Shown here piece by piece: positions 1-7,564 of a stretch of 35,034 nucleotides of DNA. Below the pieces are notes generated by a model. It saw only the letters and a list, made by a program, of their open reading frames with translations. It made no database searches and was not told the DNA's origin. Position 1 is the stretch's first letter, and each line of letters begins with the position of its first letter. Source of the DNA: an uncultured Eubacteriales bacterium (GTDB lineage: Bacteria; Bacillota; Clostridia; Oscillospirales; Acutalibacteraceae); NCBI GenBank assembly GCA_900317815.1, contig ONIC01000108.1:1-35034 (forward strand). The letters run 5' to 3'. Made by a program: the position numbers and the translations under genes.

Positions 1-80
1 ATCAGTTGGCTATAAGAAGAACAGATTAACATATGCGGCAATAAAGATATGCCACATTTAAAGTTGGGCGGTAATTGCCT

Positions 81-125
81 GCGGTCGCTCGACCGCCGGA
101 TCGGCTTCGGGATATGGTCGCCCGA
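81..125 (+). other. Leader hairpins upstream of the ABC-F gene
   Basis: A perfect 6-bp hairpin (GCGGTC, loop GCTC, GACCGC) lies at 81-96. A second hairpin (TCGGG at 107-111, CCCGA at 121-125) follows, 38 nt before the start codon. Neither has a T run, so they are not obvious terminators. A minimal open frame, ATG CGG CAA TAA, lies at 33-44. Some ABC-F genes are controlled by leader peptides and attenuation; here that is only a possibility. I found no convincing promoter in positions 1-163, and it may lie outside the window. Confidence 0.3.
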
Positions 126-163
126 TATTATCAGTGTCTCACTTAAAAACGAAAGGGTAATCT

Positions 164-2101
164 ATGTCTGTATTAACCGTCAGCAATCTTTCCATGGCGT
201 TTGCCGAAAGAACGCTGTTTGACAATGTTTCATTTCACCTTGAAAAAGGCGATAAAGTCGGACTTATCGGCGCCAACGGCACGGGTAAGACGACGCTTTT
301 TAAAATAATCACAGGGCAGCTTGCGCAGACGGGCGGCGGTGTCTCGAAGGAGAAAAACCTGCGCGTCGGCTATATGGAGCAGTTCTCGTGCAGCGTATCG
401 GGAAGGACTGTCTATACGGAGCTGCTCAGCGTTTTTGACAAGCTGATCGCTTCGGAGCAGAGACTTGCCGATATCGTGGTTCAGATGGAAAACGGCGATC
501 ACTCAAGGGAAACGCTTCTTGAGGAGATGACGCTGCGTGAAAAGTTCGAGCTGGACGGAGGTCTGACCTACGTCAGCCGGACAAAGGCTGCGCTGATCGG
601 TCTGGGATTTCCCGAGAGCGAATTTGATATGTCTGTCGAAAAGCTCAGCGGCGGACAGCGGTCAAAGCTTGCGCTTGCGAAGCTTTTGCTGTCGGGATCG
701 GATATACTGCTGCTCGACGAGCCGACGAACCATCTCGATATATCGGCGGTGAACTGGCTCGAAGGCTTCATAAAGGATTACAAGGGCACTGTGCTCGTTG
801 TATCGCACGACCGTTATTTCCTCGATGAAGTCACAAATAAGACTATCGAGATAGAGCACGGAAAGTCACGTATGTACATAGGCTCGTACACGGAATTTAT
901 AGAGAAAAAGCAGAAGATCCTCGAGGAAGAGCGCGCCCATTACGAGCAGCAGATGAAGGAGATCAGACGCATCGAGGGCATCGTTGAACAGCAGAAGCGC
1001 TGGGGCGTGGCGCATAATTTCATCACCGCAGCAAGCAAGCAGAAGCAGGCGGACAGGCTCAGGGAAGATCTCACGGCTCCCGACAGCGAGCTTGAGACGA
1101 TACAATTCAAGTTTACGCCGAAATGCGAGACGGGAGAGGACGTTCTTATCTGCGAGAATCTTGCGAAAAGCTTTGATGACAAGCACCTGTTCTCGAATGT
1201 CAATATGCACATAAGAAAGGGCGAACGTGTCTTTATACTCGGTGAGAACGGCTGCGGCAAGACGACGCTGCTCAAGATAATTCAAAAAATATACAGCGCC
1301 GATGCAGGCAGCGTATACCTCGGAGCAAATGTCGAGATCGGCTATTACGATCAGGTGCAGAGCGGACTTGATCTCAGGAAGACGGCGCTCGGGCAGGTCT
1401 GGGATACATTCCCGTATATGACGGAAACGAAGATCAGAACGGCGCTCGGCAGATTTCTTTTCAAGGGCGACGACGTTTTCAGACCGATCGGAGAAATGAG
1501 CGGCGGCGAGAGATCGCGCATAGCGCTTTTGCAGCTTATGCTGAAGGGCGCAAATTTCCTGCTGCTTGACGAGCCGACAAACCATCTCGATACGTCGTTC
1601 CGTGAGCAGCTCGAGAAAACGCTTTCGGAGTACACGGGCACTATGCTGATGGTGTCGCATGACAGATACTTTATCAACAAGCTCGCAGACAGGATACTTG
1701 TGCTCGGGGAAAACGGCGTGACGGAGTATCTCGGCAACTATGACTACTACATAGAAAAAACGCAGGAGAAGTTCGACAAGGGTATCTTCAGATCGGCCGC
1801 CGCACCGAAGGAGAATAAAGACAAAAAGCAGAACGAATACTTCCGCCGCAAGGAGGAGCGCTCTCAGCTCAACAAGGCGAAGTCCCGCCTTACAAAGTGT
1901 GAGAAGGCTATCGAGGAGACGGAAAACGAGATCGGAAGTATGCAGGAGCTGCTGTCGGGAGAAGAAGCGCAGAACGACTACGAGAAGCTGATGGAATATA
2001 CGGAGAAGCTGGGTCAGCTAAATTCGCAGCTCGAAGCCCTTTATGAGGAATGGGAAGAAGCGGGCGACACGCTTTCAGAGCTTGAGGAGAGCGCAATGTG
2101 A
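164..2101 (+). CDS. ABC-F family ATP-binding protein (ribosome-associated, not a transporter)
   Basis: This 645-residue protein has two ATP-binding cassettes and no membrane segment, the layout of ABC-F translation factors (EttA, Uup, YdiF, antibiotic-resistance types), which bind the ribosomal E site. Walker A motifs are GANGTGKTT (residues 36-44) and GENGCGKTT (about 360). Signature motifs are LSGGQRS (about 161) and MSGGERS (about 445). Both cassettes carry the Walker B string LLLDEPTNHLD. The charged helical segment at about 240-290 fits the interdomain P-site tRNA linker. The C-terminal ~100 residues are a charged coiled coil, as in YdiF or Uup. The start has a GAAAGGG ribosome binding site at 151-157. 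Without a tree I cannot separate a housekeeping role from ribosome protection against antibiotics, so no symbol is given. Confidence 0.93.
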   Translation: MSVLTVSNLSMAFAERTLFDNVSFHLEKGDKVGLIGANGTGKTTLFKIITGQLAQTGGGVSKEKNLRVGYMEQFSCSVSGRTVYTELLSVFDKLIASEQRLADIVVQMENGDHSRETLLEEMTLREKFELDGGLTYVSRTKAALIGLGFPESEFDMSVEKLSGGQRSKLALAKLLLSGSDILLLDEPTNHLDISAVNWLEGFIKDYKGTVLVVSHDRYFLDEVTNKTIEIEHGKSRMYIGSYTEFIEKKQKILEEERAHYEQQMKEIRRIEGIVEQQKRWGVAHNFITAASKQKQADRLREDLTAPDSELETIQFKFTPKCETGEDVLICENLAKSFDDKHLFSNVNMHIRKGERVFILGENGCGKTTLLKIIQKIYSADAGSVYLGANVEIGYYDQVQSGLDLRKTALGQVWDTFPYMTETKIRTALGRFLFKGDDVFRPIGEMSGGERSRIALLQLMLKGANFLLLDEPTNHLDTSFREQLEKTLSEYTGTMLMVSHDRYFINKLADRILVLGENGVTEYLGNYDYYIEKTQEKFDKGIFRSAAAPKENKDKKQNEYFRRKEERSQLNKAKSRLTKCEKAIEETENEIGSMQELLSGEEAQNDYEKLMEYTEKLGQLNSQLEALYEEWEEAGDTLSELEESAM

Positions 2102-2146
2102 CGGCTTTGACAAAATGCGTGCAGGGCAATGTCGTGACGGTGAAAG

Positions 2147-2170
2147 CGCCGCAAGCGAATAAATGCGGCG
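2147..2170 (+). other. Intergenic hairpin between the ABC-F gene and rmuC
   Basis: CGCCGCA (2147-2153) pairs with TGCGGCG (2164-2170) across a 10-nt loop. There is no T run after it, so it is more likely an mRNA processing or stability element than a terminator. It lies 34 nt before the rmuC start, so the two genes could still be cotranscribed. Confidence 0.35.
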
Positions 2171-2204
2171 ATAACGGAAAATACACCCGAAAGGAGCTGA
2201 AAAT

Positions 2205-3500
2205 ATGCCGCAGATGATAACGGCGCTGATTGTCGTTCTTTTAGCCGCCAACCTCGGTATTCTTATTTTTGTGATGATAAAGCTGACAGGCTCGTCAAAT
2301 TCGGATATCGTCGAGTCGGTCAGAAAGACGGACAAGCACCAGAAGGAGATATACGAGCGGCTTACCTCGCAGCAGAGCAAGCTGCGCAGGGAGCTGTCCG
2401 CACAGAACAGTACGCAGCGGCAGGAGCTGTCTTCGAGCGTTCAGAACAGTGTGACGGCGCTGAGCAGCGTGTTGAGCGAGAACCTCAACAATTCCCTTTC
2501 CGCACAGAATAACAGACTGCTCAGCATGGAGGAGCGGCTCAAGACCTTCTCGGTCGAAAATGAGCAGAAGCTCTCGCAGATCAGAGATACGGTAGAGGCA
2601 AGGCTCGACAAGATACAGGAGCAGAACAACGTAAAGCTTGACGAGATGAGGACTATCGTCACCGAAAAGCTCAACCGCACGATCGACAGCAGAATGACGG
2701 AGTCGTTCAAGCTGGTAAACGACAGGCTCGAGCAGGTCTATAAAGGACTCGGAGAGATGCACAACCTCGCTTCGGGAGTCGGGGATCTCAAAAAGGTGCT
2801 GTCAAATGTAAAGACGCGCGGTATCCTCGGTGAAGTGCAGCTCGGAGCGATACTCGGAGAGATACTCAGTCCCGATCAGTATGAAGCGAATGTCATGGTC
2901 AGACCCGATTCGAGACTGAATGTGGAGTACGCCGTAAAGATGCCCTCGGGCAGCGGCTTTGTGTATCTTCCGATAGATTCAAAGTTCCCGGGCGATACAT
3001 ACTCTGCTTTGAAGGACGCCTACGAGAGCGGCGACCCTGTGCAGACGGACAACGCCGCAAAGGCTCTCGTCAGGCGTATCAGAAGCGAGGCAAAGGATAT
3101 TCACGACAAGTATATCTGCCCGCCGTATACGACCGATTTTGCGATACTGTTCCTGCCCTTCGAGGGACTGTACGCAGAGGTAGTCAACAGGGGAATGATC
3201 GAGACGCTCCAGCGGGAGTATCACGTAAATATCGCAGGGCCGTCCACTATGGCGGCGCTTTTGAACAGCCTTCAGATGGGATTTCGGACGCTCGCTATCG
3301 AGAAGCGCTCCAACGAGGTGTGGAAGCTGCTCGAGGAGATCTCCTCGGAGTTCGGCACGTTCGAACGATCGCTCTCAAGCGCGCAGGATAAGCTCAGGAG
3401 CGCAGACGAGGAGCTTGAAAAGCTCGTGGGAGTAAGAACAAGGCAGATGCAGAGGAAGCTTGCGAAGCTCTCCGACTACAGCGATAATAATTACCAATAA
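2205..3500 (+). CDS. rmuC: RmuC-family DNA recombination protein
   Basis: The 431-residue product begins with one hydrophobic segment (about residues 4-26), followed by a long coiled coil rich in Gln, Ser and Leu (about 35-190), then the RmuC domain. Recognisable stretches include LPIDSKFPGDTYSAL, IHDKYICPPYTTDFAILF and GPSTMAALLNSLQMG. In E. coli RmuC limits recombination at inverted repeats, and the family is predicted to hold a nuclease-like fold; its biochemical activity is poorly known. The start is supported by AAGGAG at 2191-2196, eight bases upstream of ATG. The N-terminal segment suggests membrane anchoring. The gene is followed 14 bases later by the hairpin that covers the sigG ribosome binding site. 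Confidence 0.93.
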   Translation: MPQMITALIVVLLAANLGILIFVMIKLTGSSNSDIVESVRKTDKHQKEIYERLTSQQSKLRRELSAQNSTQRQELSSSVQNSVTALSSVLSENLNNSLSAQNNRLLSMEERLKTFSVENEQKLSQIRDTVEARLDKIQEQNNVKLDEMRTIVTEKLNRTIDSRMTESFKLVNDRLEQVYKGLGEMHNLASGVGDLKKVLSNVKTRGILGEVQLGAILGEILSPDQYEANVMVRPDSRLNVEYAVKMPSGSGFVYLPIDSKFPGDTYSALKDAYESGDPVQTDNAAKALVRRIRSEAKDIHDKYICPPYTTDFAILFLPFEGLYAEVVNRGMIETLQREYHVNIAGPSTMAALLNSLQMGFRTLAIEKRSNEVWKLLEEISSEFGTFERSLSSAQDKLRSADEELEKLVGVRTRQMQRKLAKLSDYSDNNYQ

Positions 3501-3514
3501 AAAACAGAATTAAA

Positions 3515-3571
3515 CCTCCGCTTCACGGCAATACTGTTATCAGGAACATCGTGAAACGGAGGAATTTTTTT
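3515..3571 (+). promoter_or_regulatory. Terminator-like hairpin that sequesters the sigG ribosome binding site
   Basis: Positions 3515-3527 (CCTCCGCTTCACG) pair with 3550-3562 (CGTGAAACGGAGG) over 13 positions with one C-A mismatch. The 3' arm contains the GGAGG Shine-Dalgarno sequence of sigG. Directly after it come two A and seven T (3565-3571), and the last two T belong to the TTG start codon of sigG. The element could therefore end transcripts reading in from rmuC, hide the ribosome binding site in read-through mRNA, or both. A transcript starting inside the loop (3528-3549) would lack the 5' arm and be free to translate. Confidence 0.72.
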
Positions 3572-4358
3572 GCAGTACAGCAAGGTCGAGATCTGCGGAG
3601 TCAATACGGCGGATATAAAGGTACTCAGTGAAGATGAAAAGAAAAGACTGCTCCATATCGTAAAGCACGGAGAAACGAAGGCTCAGCGCTCACAGGCGAG
3701 AGAGGAGCTTATCAAGGGCAATTTAAGACTGGTGCTCAGCGTTATCGGCAAATTTTCAAACAGGGGAGAAAACCCCGACGATCTTTTTCAGGTTGGCTGC
3801 ATAGGCTTGATGAAGGCGATCGACAACTTTGACGATTCGCTCGATGTCCGCTTTTCTACCTACGGAGTGCCGATGATAATAGGCGAGGTCAGAAGATACC
3901 TTCGTGACAGCAATTATATCCGTGTCAGCAGGAGTATCCGTGATACGGCGTATAAGGCGATGCAGTGCAGAGAAAAGCTGCAGAACGCATGGTCGAGAGA
4001 GCCGACTGTCGAAGAGATAGCAAGGGAGCTTGACCTGCCGAGAGAGAGCGTCGTCATTGCGCTTGAAGCGATAGTAGATCCCGTGTCCTTGTACGAGCCT
4101 GTATTCTCGGACGGGTCGGACACGGTGTATGTGATGGATCAGATAAGCGACAGCGCAGGGGAGTCAAGCTGGCTGGACGAGCTGTCTATCAGAGAGGCGA
4201 TGGAGAACCTCACCGACAGGGAAAAACGGATCCTTGCGCTGAGATTTTACACGGGGAAGACACAGATGGAAGCGGCGAAGGAGATAGGCATCTCGCAGGC
4301 GCAGGTCAGCAGGATCGAAAAGGGAGCTATGGAGAAGATCAAGAAGAGCTGCAGATAA
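3570..4358 (+). CDS. sigG: RNA polymerase sporulation sigma factor SigG
   Basis: SigG directs late forespore transcription during sporulation. The 262-residue sequence matches the Bacillus SigG pattern closely: N-terminal KVEICGVNT (the KVEICGVDT motif that distinguishes SigG from SigF), region 2 with DLFQVGCIGLMKAIDNFD, FSTYGVPMIIGEVRRYLRD, then SREPTVEEIARELD, and a region 4 helix-turn-helix ending in TQMEAAKEIGISQAQVSRIEK. Translation begins at TTG, seven bases after GGAGG; TTG is a weak start, and the site is inside a hairpin, so output is probably kept low. Unlike Bacillus, the gene is not next to spoIIGA-sigE but behind rmuC. Its presence implies that the host forms spores or descends from a spore former. 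Confidence 0.95.
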   Translation: MQYSKVEICGVNTADIKVLSEDEKKRLLHIVKHGETKAQRSQAREELIKGNLRLVLSVIGKFSNRGENPDDLFQVGCIGLMKAIDNFDDSLDVRFSTYGVPMIIGEVRRYLRDSNYIRVSRSIRDTAYKAMQCREKLQNAWSREPTVEEIARELDLPRESVVIALEAIVDPVSLYEPVFSDGSDTVYVMDQISDSAGESSWLDELSIREAMENLTDREKRILALRFYTGKTQMEAAKEIGISQAQVSRIEKGAMEKIKKSCR

Positions 4359-4372
4359 ATATATTAACTGCC

Positions 4373-4423
4373 AAAAAGCACACACCGCACAAAGCCGAAA
4401 AAGCTCTGTGCGGTGCTTGTGCT
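4373..4423. terminator. Shared bidirectional terminator between sigG and the serpin gene
   Basis: A long hairpin: AGCAC (4377-4381) pairs with GTGCT (4419-4423), and ACCGCACA (4384-4391) pairs perfectly with TGTGCGGT (4407-4414), with AGC/GCT inside. On the minus strand five T follow (complement of 4373-4377), which ends the serpin transcript. On the plus strand only a weak GTTTTA follows, after seven bases. Confidence 0.75.
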
Positions 4424-4471
4424 AAGGCGTTTTATGGAAAAAACTTGTAATCTAAAACTTGTAATCCTATT

Positions 4472-5977
4472 TTAAGGGCAGACCGTGTCAAAATAGCAGA
4501 CAGTGCCGATGAATACGGGGACGTTGTTCTGCATGTCGTAGATCACGTAGATGAAGGGGCGGTCGAGGTAGACATACTTGCAAGGCTCAGGCTCGTAAGC
4601 GGAGTCGGCCACAATGTCGATCACCGTGACAGCGGCGGCCTTTGTGCCCTGCTCGTCAAGCTCGATGAACGTCTTGTGAGTGACCTTGTCTACGTAAACA
4701 TGTCTGTCGTCGCCAGTTTCGGCAAGCTTCGAGAGGTCGGATACCTCACGGTCGAAAACGTCCGTCAGTCCCATATCCTGAAGTATTTCCTTCATACCGT
4801 AGGTGCGTTCGTACTTGAACTTCGGCATCTTCGTGTGAACCTCGCAGCCTCTGCTTCTCGTGTTCACAAGATCATAGATCGTCGAGTCGTTCATCTGAGC
4901 GATGTACTCGTCAACCGTTACACCCTCGTTCGGCAGGATCGCTACAAAGCTGTACTTTTCGTCGCGCAGAAGCCAATCGTCGCCCGAGGGATCCGGATAG
5001 TACGTGTCGTAGGGCTTGATGAAGCCCGTGGAGAGGTCGTCGCTGATGTAGAGGCTCTCGGTGCCGTGCAGAAATTCGGTACGTGCCATGGTACCGTTGT
5101 AGTTTTGGAAATACTCATCCCAGACGTCTGACTTTTTGTACGGATCCTCCCAGTCAGCCTTGAACGCGACGGCGTTCAGCAGCAGCGCGAGCGTGTTTTC
5201 GTTAAGGCTGCCCCTCGGCACGACAGAGTCGATCATATCCTTCGTGTTGGTCTTGACCCAGGCGTTGATCTTGTCGACCGTGGAGTCGTTTGCAGGCTCG
5301 TAGAATACCTCCGCGAAGTAGTCCTGCTGTATCTCCTTTACAAAATCATCGTTCAGCAGCACGTCGGGACGCTGCATAACGAACATCGAGTTCGCCGCGC
5401 TGAGATAATTGCCGCGGTTGATCTGCGACATATAGCCGTTTATGTAGCGGTTGATGTCCTCCGTTGTGATATTGCCGCCGCCGAGCAGATCGAGCATCTG
5501 GGCGCGCGTGTTGTTGTCGGCGCCGTTGTTGAGCATAGACAGCGCAATGTAGACAGACAGCGGGGAGACAAGCGAATTCTCGCCCTGAGTGTACGTGCGC
5601 TTGAAAAGCTCGCTCGAGAAATCGTTCATGCCGTCGTTGACGGTGTACTCCATGTTATCGGACTTGTCTGCGCCCGAGATCGCGCTGATGCCGACACTTT
5701 CCCGCAGGATAAGCACTGCGTCGTTTGACGTGATATATCCGTCATAGTCTGCGTCGGAGCGGGAGCGTGCCGTGTTTGACAGCTCGTCCTCGGAGAGCGA
5801 CTGGCGAAGCACGCTTAAAGCATCGTTGGACGAAAGACTGCCGTCACCGTCTCTGTCGCCCTTTATTACCAGTGTGCGTGCGCCTGCCGTGACAGTTGCC
5901 GCCGATACAGCCGAGACAGCCGCAAGAGCCGCCGCAATGATGCGCTTTCCAGTATTTGTTCCGATTATTTTTTTCAT
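4472..5977 (-). CDS. Secreted dockerin-serpin (cellulosome-type protease inhibitor)
   Basis: Three parts are visible in 501 residues. Residues 1-33 are a signal peptide (KKxxx-KR, hydrophobic core, AGA). Residues about 38-98 are a type I dockerin with two complete calcium loops, DRDGDGSLSSND and DADYDGYITSND, each followed by the F-hand helix. Residues about 107-501 are a serpin, with LLNAVAFKADWEDP, the hinge EQGTKAAAVT (442-451) and the C-terminal DRPFIYVIYD. Serpins trap serine or cysteine proteases by inserting the cleaved loop into a sheet; the small residues at P12-P9 fit a working inhibitor. Counting 15 residues from the hinge Gly puts P1-P1' at Asp458-Ser459, but the stretch after it is about five residues longer than in alpha-1-antitrypsin, so P1 is uncertain. 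The dockerin should tether it to a scaffoldin. AAGGAGG lies just before the ATG. Confidence 0.93.
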   Translation of the reverse strand: MKKIIGTNTGKRIIAAALAAVSAVSAATVTAGARTLVIKGDRDGDGSLSSNDALSVLRQSLSEDELSNTARSRSDADYDGYITSNDAVLILRESVGISAISGADKSDNMEYTVNDGMNDFSSELFKRTYTQGENSLVSPLSVYIALSMLNNGADNNTRAQMLDLLGGGNITTEDINRYINGYMSQINRGNYLSAANSMFVMQRPDVLLNDDFVKEIQQDYFAEVFYEPANDSTVDKINAWVKTNTKDMIDSVVPRGSLNENTLALLLNAVAFKADWEDPYKKSDVWDEYFQNYNGTMARTEFLHGTESLYISDDLSTGFIKPYDTYYPDPSGDDWLLRDEKYSFVAILPNEGVTVDEYIAQMNDSTIYDLVNTRSRGCEVHTKMPKFKYERTYGMKEILQDMGLTDVFDREVSDLSKLAETGDDRHVYVDKVTHKTFIELDEQGTKAAAVTVIDIVADSAYEPEPCKYVYLDRPFIYVIYDMQNNVPVFIGTVCYFDTVCP

Positions 5978-6082
5978 AAAAATTCCTCCTTACGAGTTGT
6001 TTACTTATTAGACGAACGAAAGGCGAAAAACTCTCACCTTTTTTTGAAAAAAATCTCAAGATCGTATACTTTAACAAAAGTA

Positions 6083-6122
6083 CCAAGCCGATTTTTTGCA
6101 CAATGTACAAAGATCGGCTTGG
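6083..6122 (-). terminator. Probable terminator of the ECF sigma operon
   Basis: CCAAGCCGAT (6083-6092) and ATCGGCTTGG (6113-6122) form a perfect 10-bp inverted repeat with a 20-nt loop. Read on the minus strand it is followed by GTACTTTTGTT, a modest T-rich tail. It sits 55 nt beyond the stop of the putative anti-sigma gene and upstream of the serpin gene. No clear sigma-A-type promoter for the serpin was found in 5978-6177. Confidence 0.55.
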
Positions 6123-6177
6123 CTTTGTAATACTGATTACTCGTAAAACGTGCAGACCGGCTAAAGCGTATCGGCGT

Positions 6178-6807
6178 TTACATCGGGAAATATTCGCTCA
6201 GGATATCCTCGGCGCCGTCTGTGTATGCGTATGCGGCGGAAAGCGTACCGCCGTGATATACTTCGAAGTGATCGTTATATATCTTGTACAGCATTTCGCT
6301 GTCGGAGAAGGTCACTGTTCCGAGACATACGCCGCCGTCGGACGTTTCCTCACTGCCTGTCAGAGCGTTTTCAAGCGCAGATACTTTTTTTGCATCGGTG
6401 ACGACGGTCTTTTCCTGCGTGAGGATCACTGCGGTGACGGCGGGAGCTTCGTCCTCCGGCAGCTGCGGCGCTGCGTCTGCGGCATAATCAACGGCGTTGT
6501 CGTTGTAAGCTGTCATATCGTCGGCTGCTTTCTGTGTGTCTTCTTCTTCAAAGGAGCTGAGATCGGCGGGGTGTTCGGCGCTGCCCGAGTAGTTTTCGGC
6601 AGTGTAGCTGTCACGGGCGCGATCGTCTTGCGCAGTGCTGCTGTTCGGCACTGTCAGCGCAGAGCGAAGCCCTACCGATGTCAGAATGACAAAAGCGGCG
6701 GCGATGGGGAGGATGCTGAGCCTTACGGCGCGAACACGGCGGTCGTGCGCTTTCAGCTCCTCGGCACGTTCGAAAACGAGCTTTTCAAAGTCGCTGTTAT
6801 TCATCAT
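6178..6807 (-). CDS. Single-pass membrane protein, putative anti-sigma factor
   Basis: The 209-residue product has a short charged N-terminus (residues 1-29), one membrane helix (about 30-50, LSILPIAAAFVILTSVGL) and an exported part: a Ser/Asp/Glu-rich linker to about residue 110, then a small folded region with TVTFSDSEMLYKIYNDHFEVYHGG. Its start overlaps the end of the ECF sigma gene by 11 bases, with a GGAGG-type ribosome binding site inside that gene, so the two are translationally coupled. Position and topology match anti-sigma factors. The His/Cys motif of zinc anti-sigma domains is absent, and I recognise no family, so the function rests on context. Confidence 0.62.
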   Translation of the reverse strand: MMNNSDFEKLVFERAEELKAHDRRVRAVRLSILPIAAAFVILTSVGLRSALTVPNSSTAQDDRARDSYTAENYSGSAEHPADLSSFEEEDTQKAADDMTAYNDNAVDYAADAAPQLPEDEAPAVTAVILTQEKTVVTDAKKVSALENALTGSEETSDGGVCLGTVTFSDSEMLYKIYNDHFEVYHGGTLSAAYAYTDGAEDILSEYFPM

Positions 6808-7351
6808 GGCTGTATCCCTCCTCCGTCAGAATTTTTTTAAGAGCCGCTTTTCCTCTCGTTACGTAGTTGTCGATCTGCTTCGGCGACTTGTGCATGACTG
6901 CGCCTGCTTCGCTGTACGACATATTCTCAAAGTAGACAAGCAGCAGCGCAGTGCGGTAGTTGTCATTGAGCTTCGGCAGCGCATTGTGAAGCATACGGGA
7001 ACGCTCGTCCTTTATCATTCTTGATTCGATCTCCTCGTAGCAGTCGTCGGCGGCAAAGCGGGACTGATCTTCAAGCAGCGTCAGGCGTGAATATTTCCTG
7101 ATATGATTGACCGCTTTGTGATGCGCGATCGAAAATATGTAGGATTTGAGTGACGATCGGAACGCAAAGCGGGAGGGCCTTGCGATAAGCTCCGCAAAGC
7201 AGTCGGCAGCGATATCCTCGGCGGTGTCGGGATCCCGGACAAAGCCGTTTATGAAGAAAATGAGCGGCTCGCGGTATTCGTCGATGACGGCGGAAAAAGC
7301 GTTCCTGTCTCCGTCAAGAAATTGTCTGAAAGCGTCTTCTGCACGGGGCAC
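6797..7351 (-). CDS. ECF-type RNA polymerase sigma factor
   Basis: At 184 residues with only regions 2 and 4, this is an extracytoplasmic-function sigma factor. Region 2 is seen at about residues 22-85 (IDEYREPLIFFINGFVRDPDTAEDIAADCFAELI, with the core-binding DPDTAEDIAAD stretch). Region 4 lies at about 122-178 (LPKLNDNYRTALLLVYFENM, then a helix-turn-helix MSYSEAGAVMHKSPKQIDNYVTRGK). It starts at GTG behind a GGGGGAG site. The overlapping downstream membrane protein is probably its regulator. I could not identify an ECF-type promoter in the 213-bp gap to mrr with confidence, so autoregulation is unproven. The regulon and inducing signal are unknown. Confidence 0.9.
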   Translation of the reverse strand: MPRAEDAFRQFLDGDRNAFSAVIDEYREPLIFFINGFVRDPDTAEDIAADCFAELIARPSRFAFRSSLKSYIFSIAHHKAVNHIRKYSRLTLLEDQSRFAADDCYEEIESRMIKDERSRMLHNALPKLNDNYRTALLLVYFENMSYSEAGAVMHKSPKQIDNYVTRGKAALKKILTEEGYSHDE

Positions 7352-7507
7352 GATAGCTCCCCCTCTCTGTTAATTAGTCGTATAAAACGGTCTGTCTCCT
7401 CACCGTGGGGAGAGGAAAATTTATAATTTCAGTTTACCACATAATCGTACAGAAATCCAGCAAATTATATAATAAATCAATGTAAGTCTCAGAAATATTA
7501 TAAAAAC

Positions 7508-7536
7508 TTGAAATATCTCGTATGTTTTGATATAAT
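7508..7536 (+). promoter_or_regulatory. Sigma-A-type promoter of the mrr gene
   Basis: TTGAAA (7508-7513), a 17-bp spacer and TATAAT (7531-7536), with TGA just before the -10 box giving an extended -10. Transcription should begin near 7543. A TTG that could be mistaken for a start codon lies at 7508, inside this -35 box, so it would not be in the mRNA. Confidence 0.82.
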
Positions 7537-7564
7537 ATATTATAATTCGAGAGGAGTGGTTATA

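Noticed and set aside
33..44. Three-codon leader peptide before the ABC-F gene
   Set aside because: Could be an attenuation peptide, but there is no clear ribosome binding site or terminator to support it.
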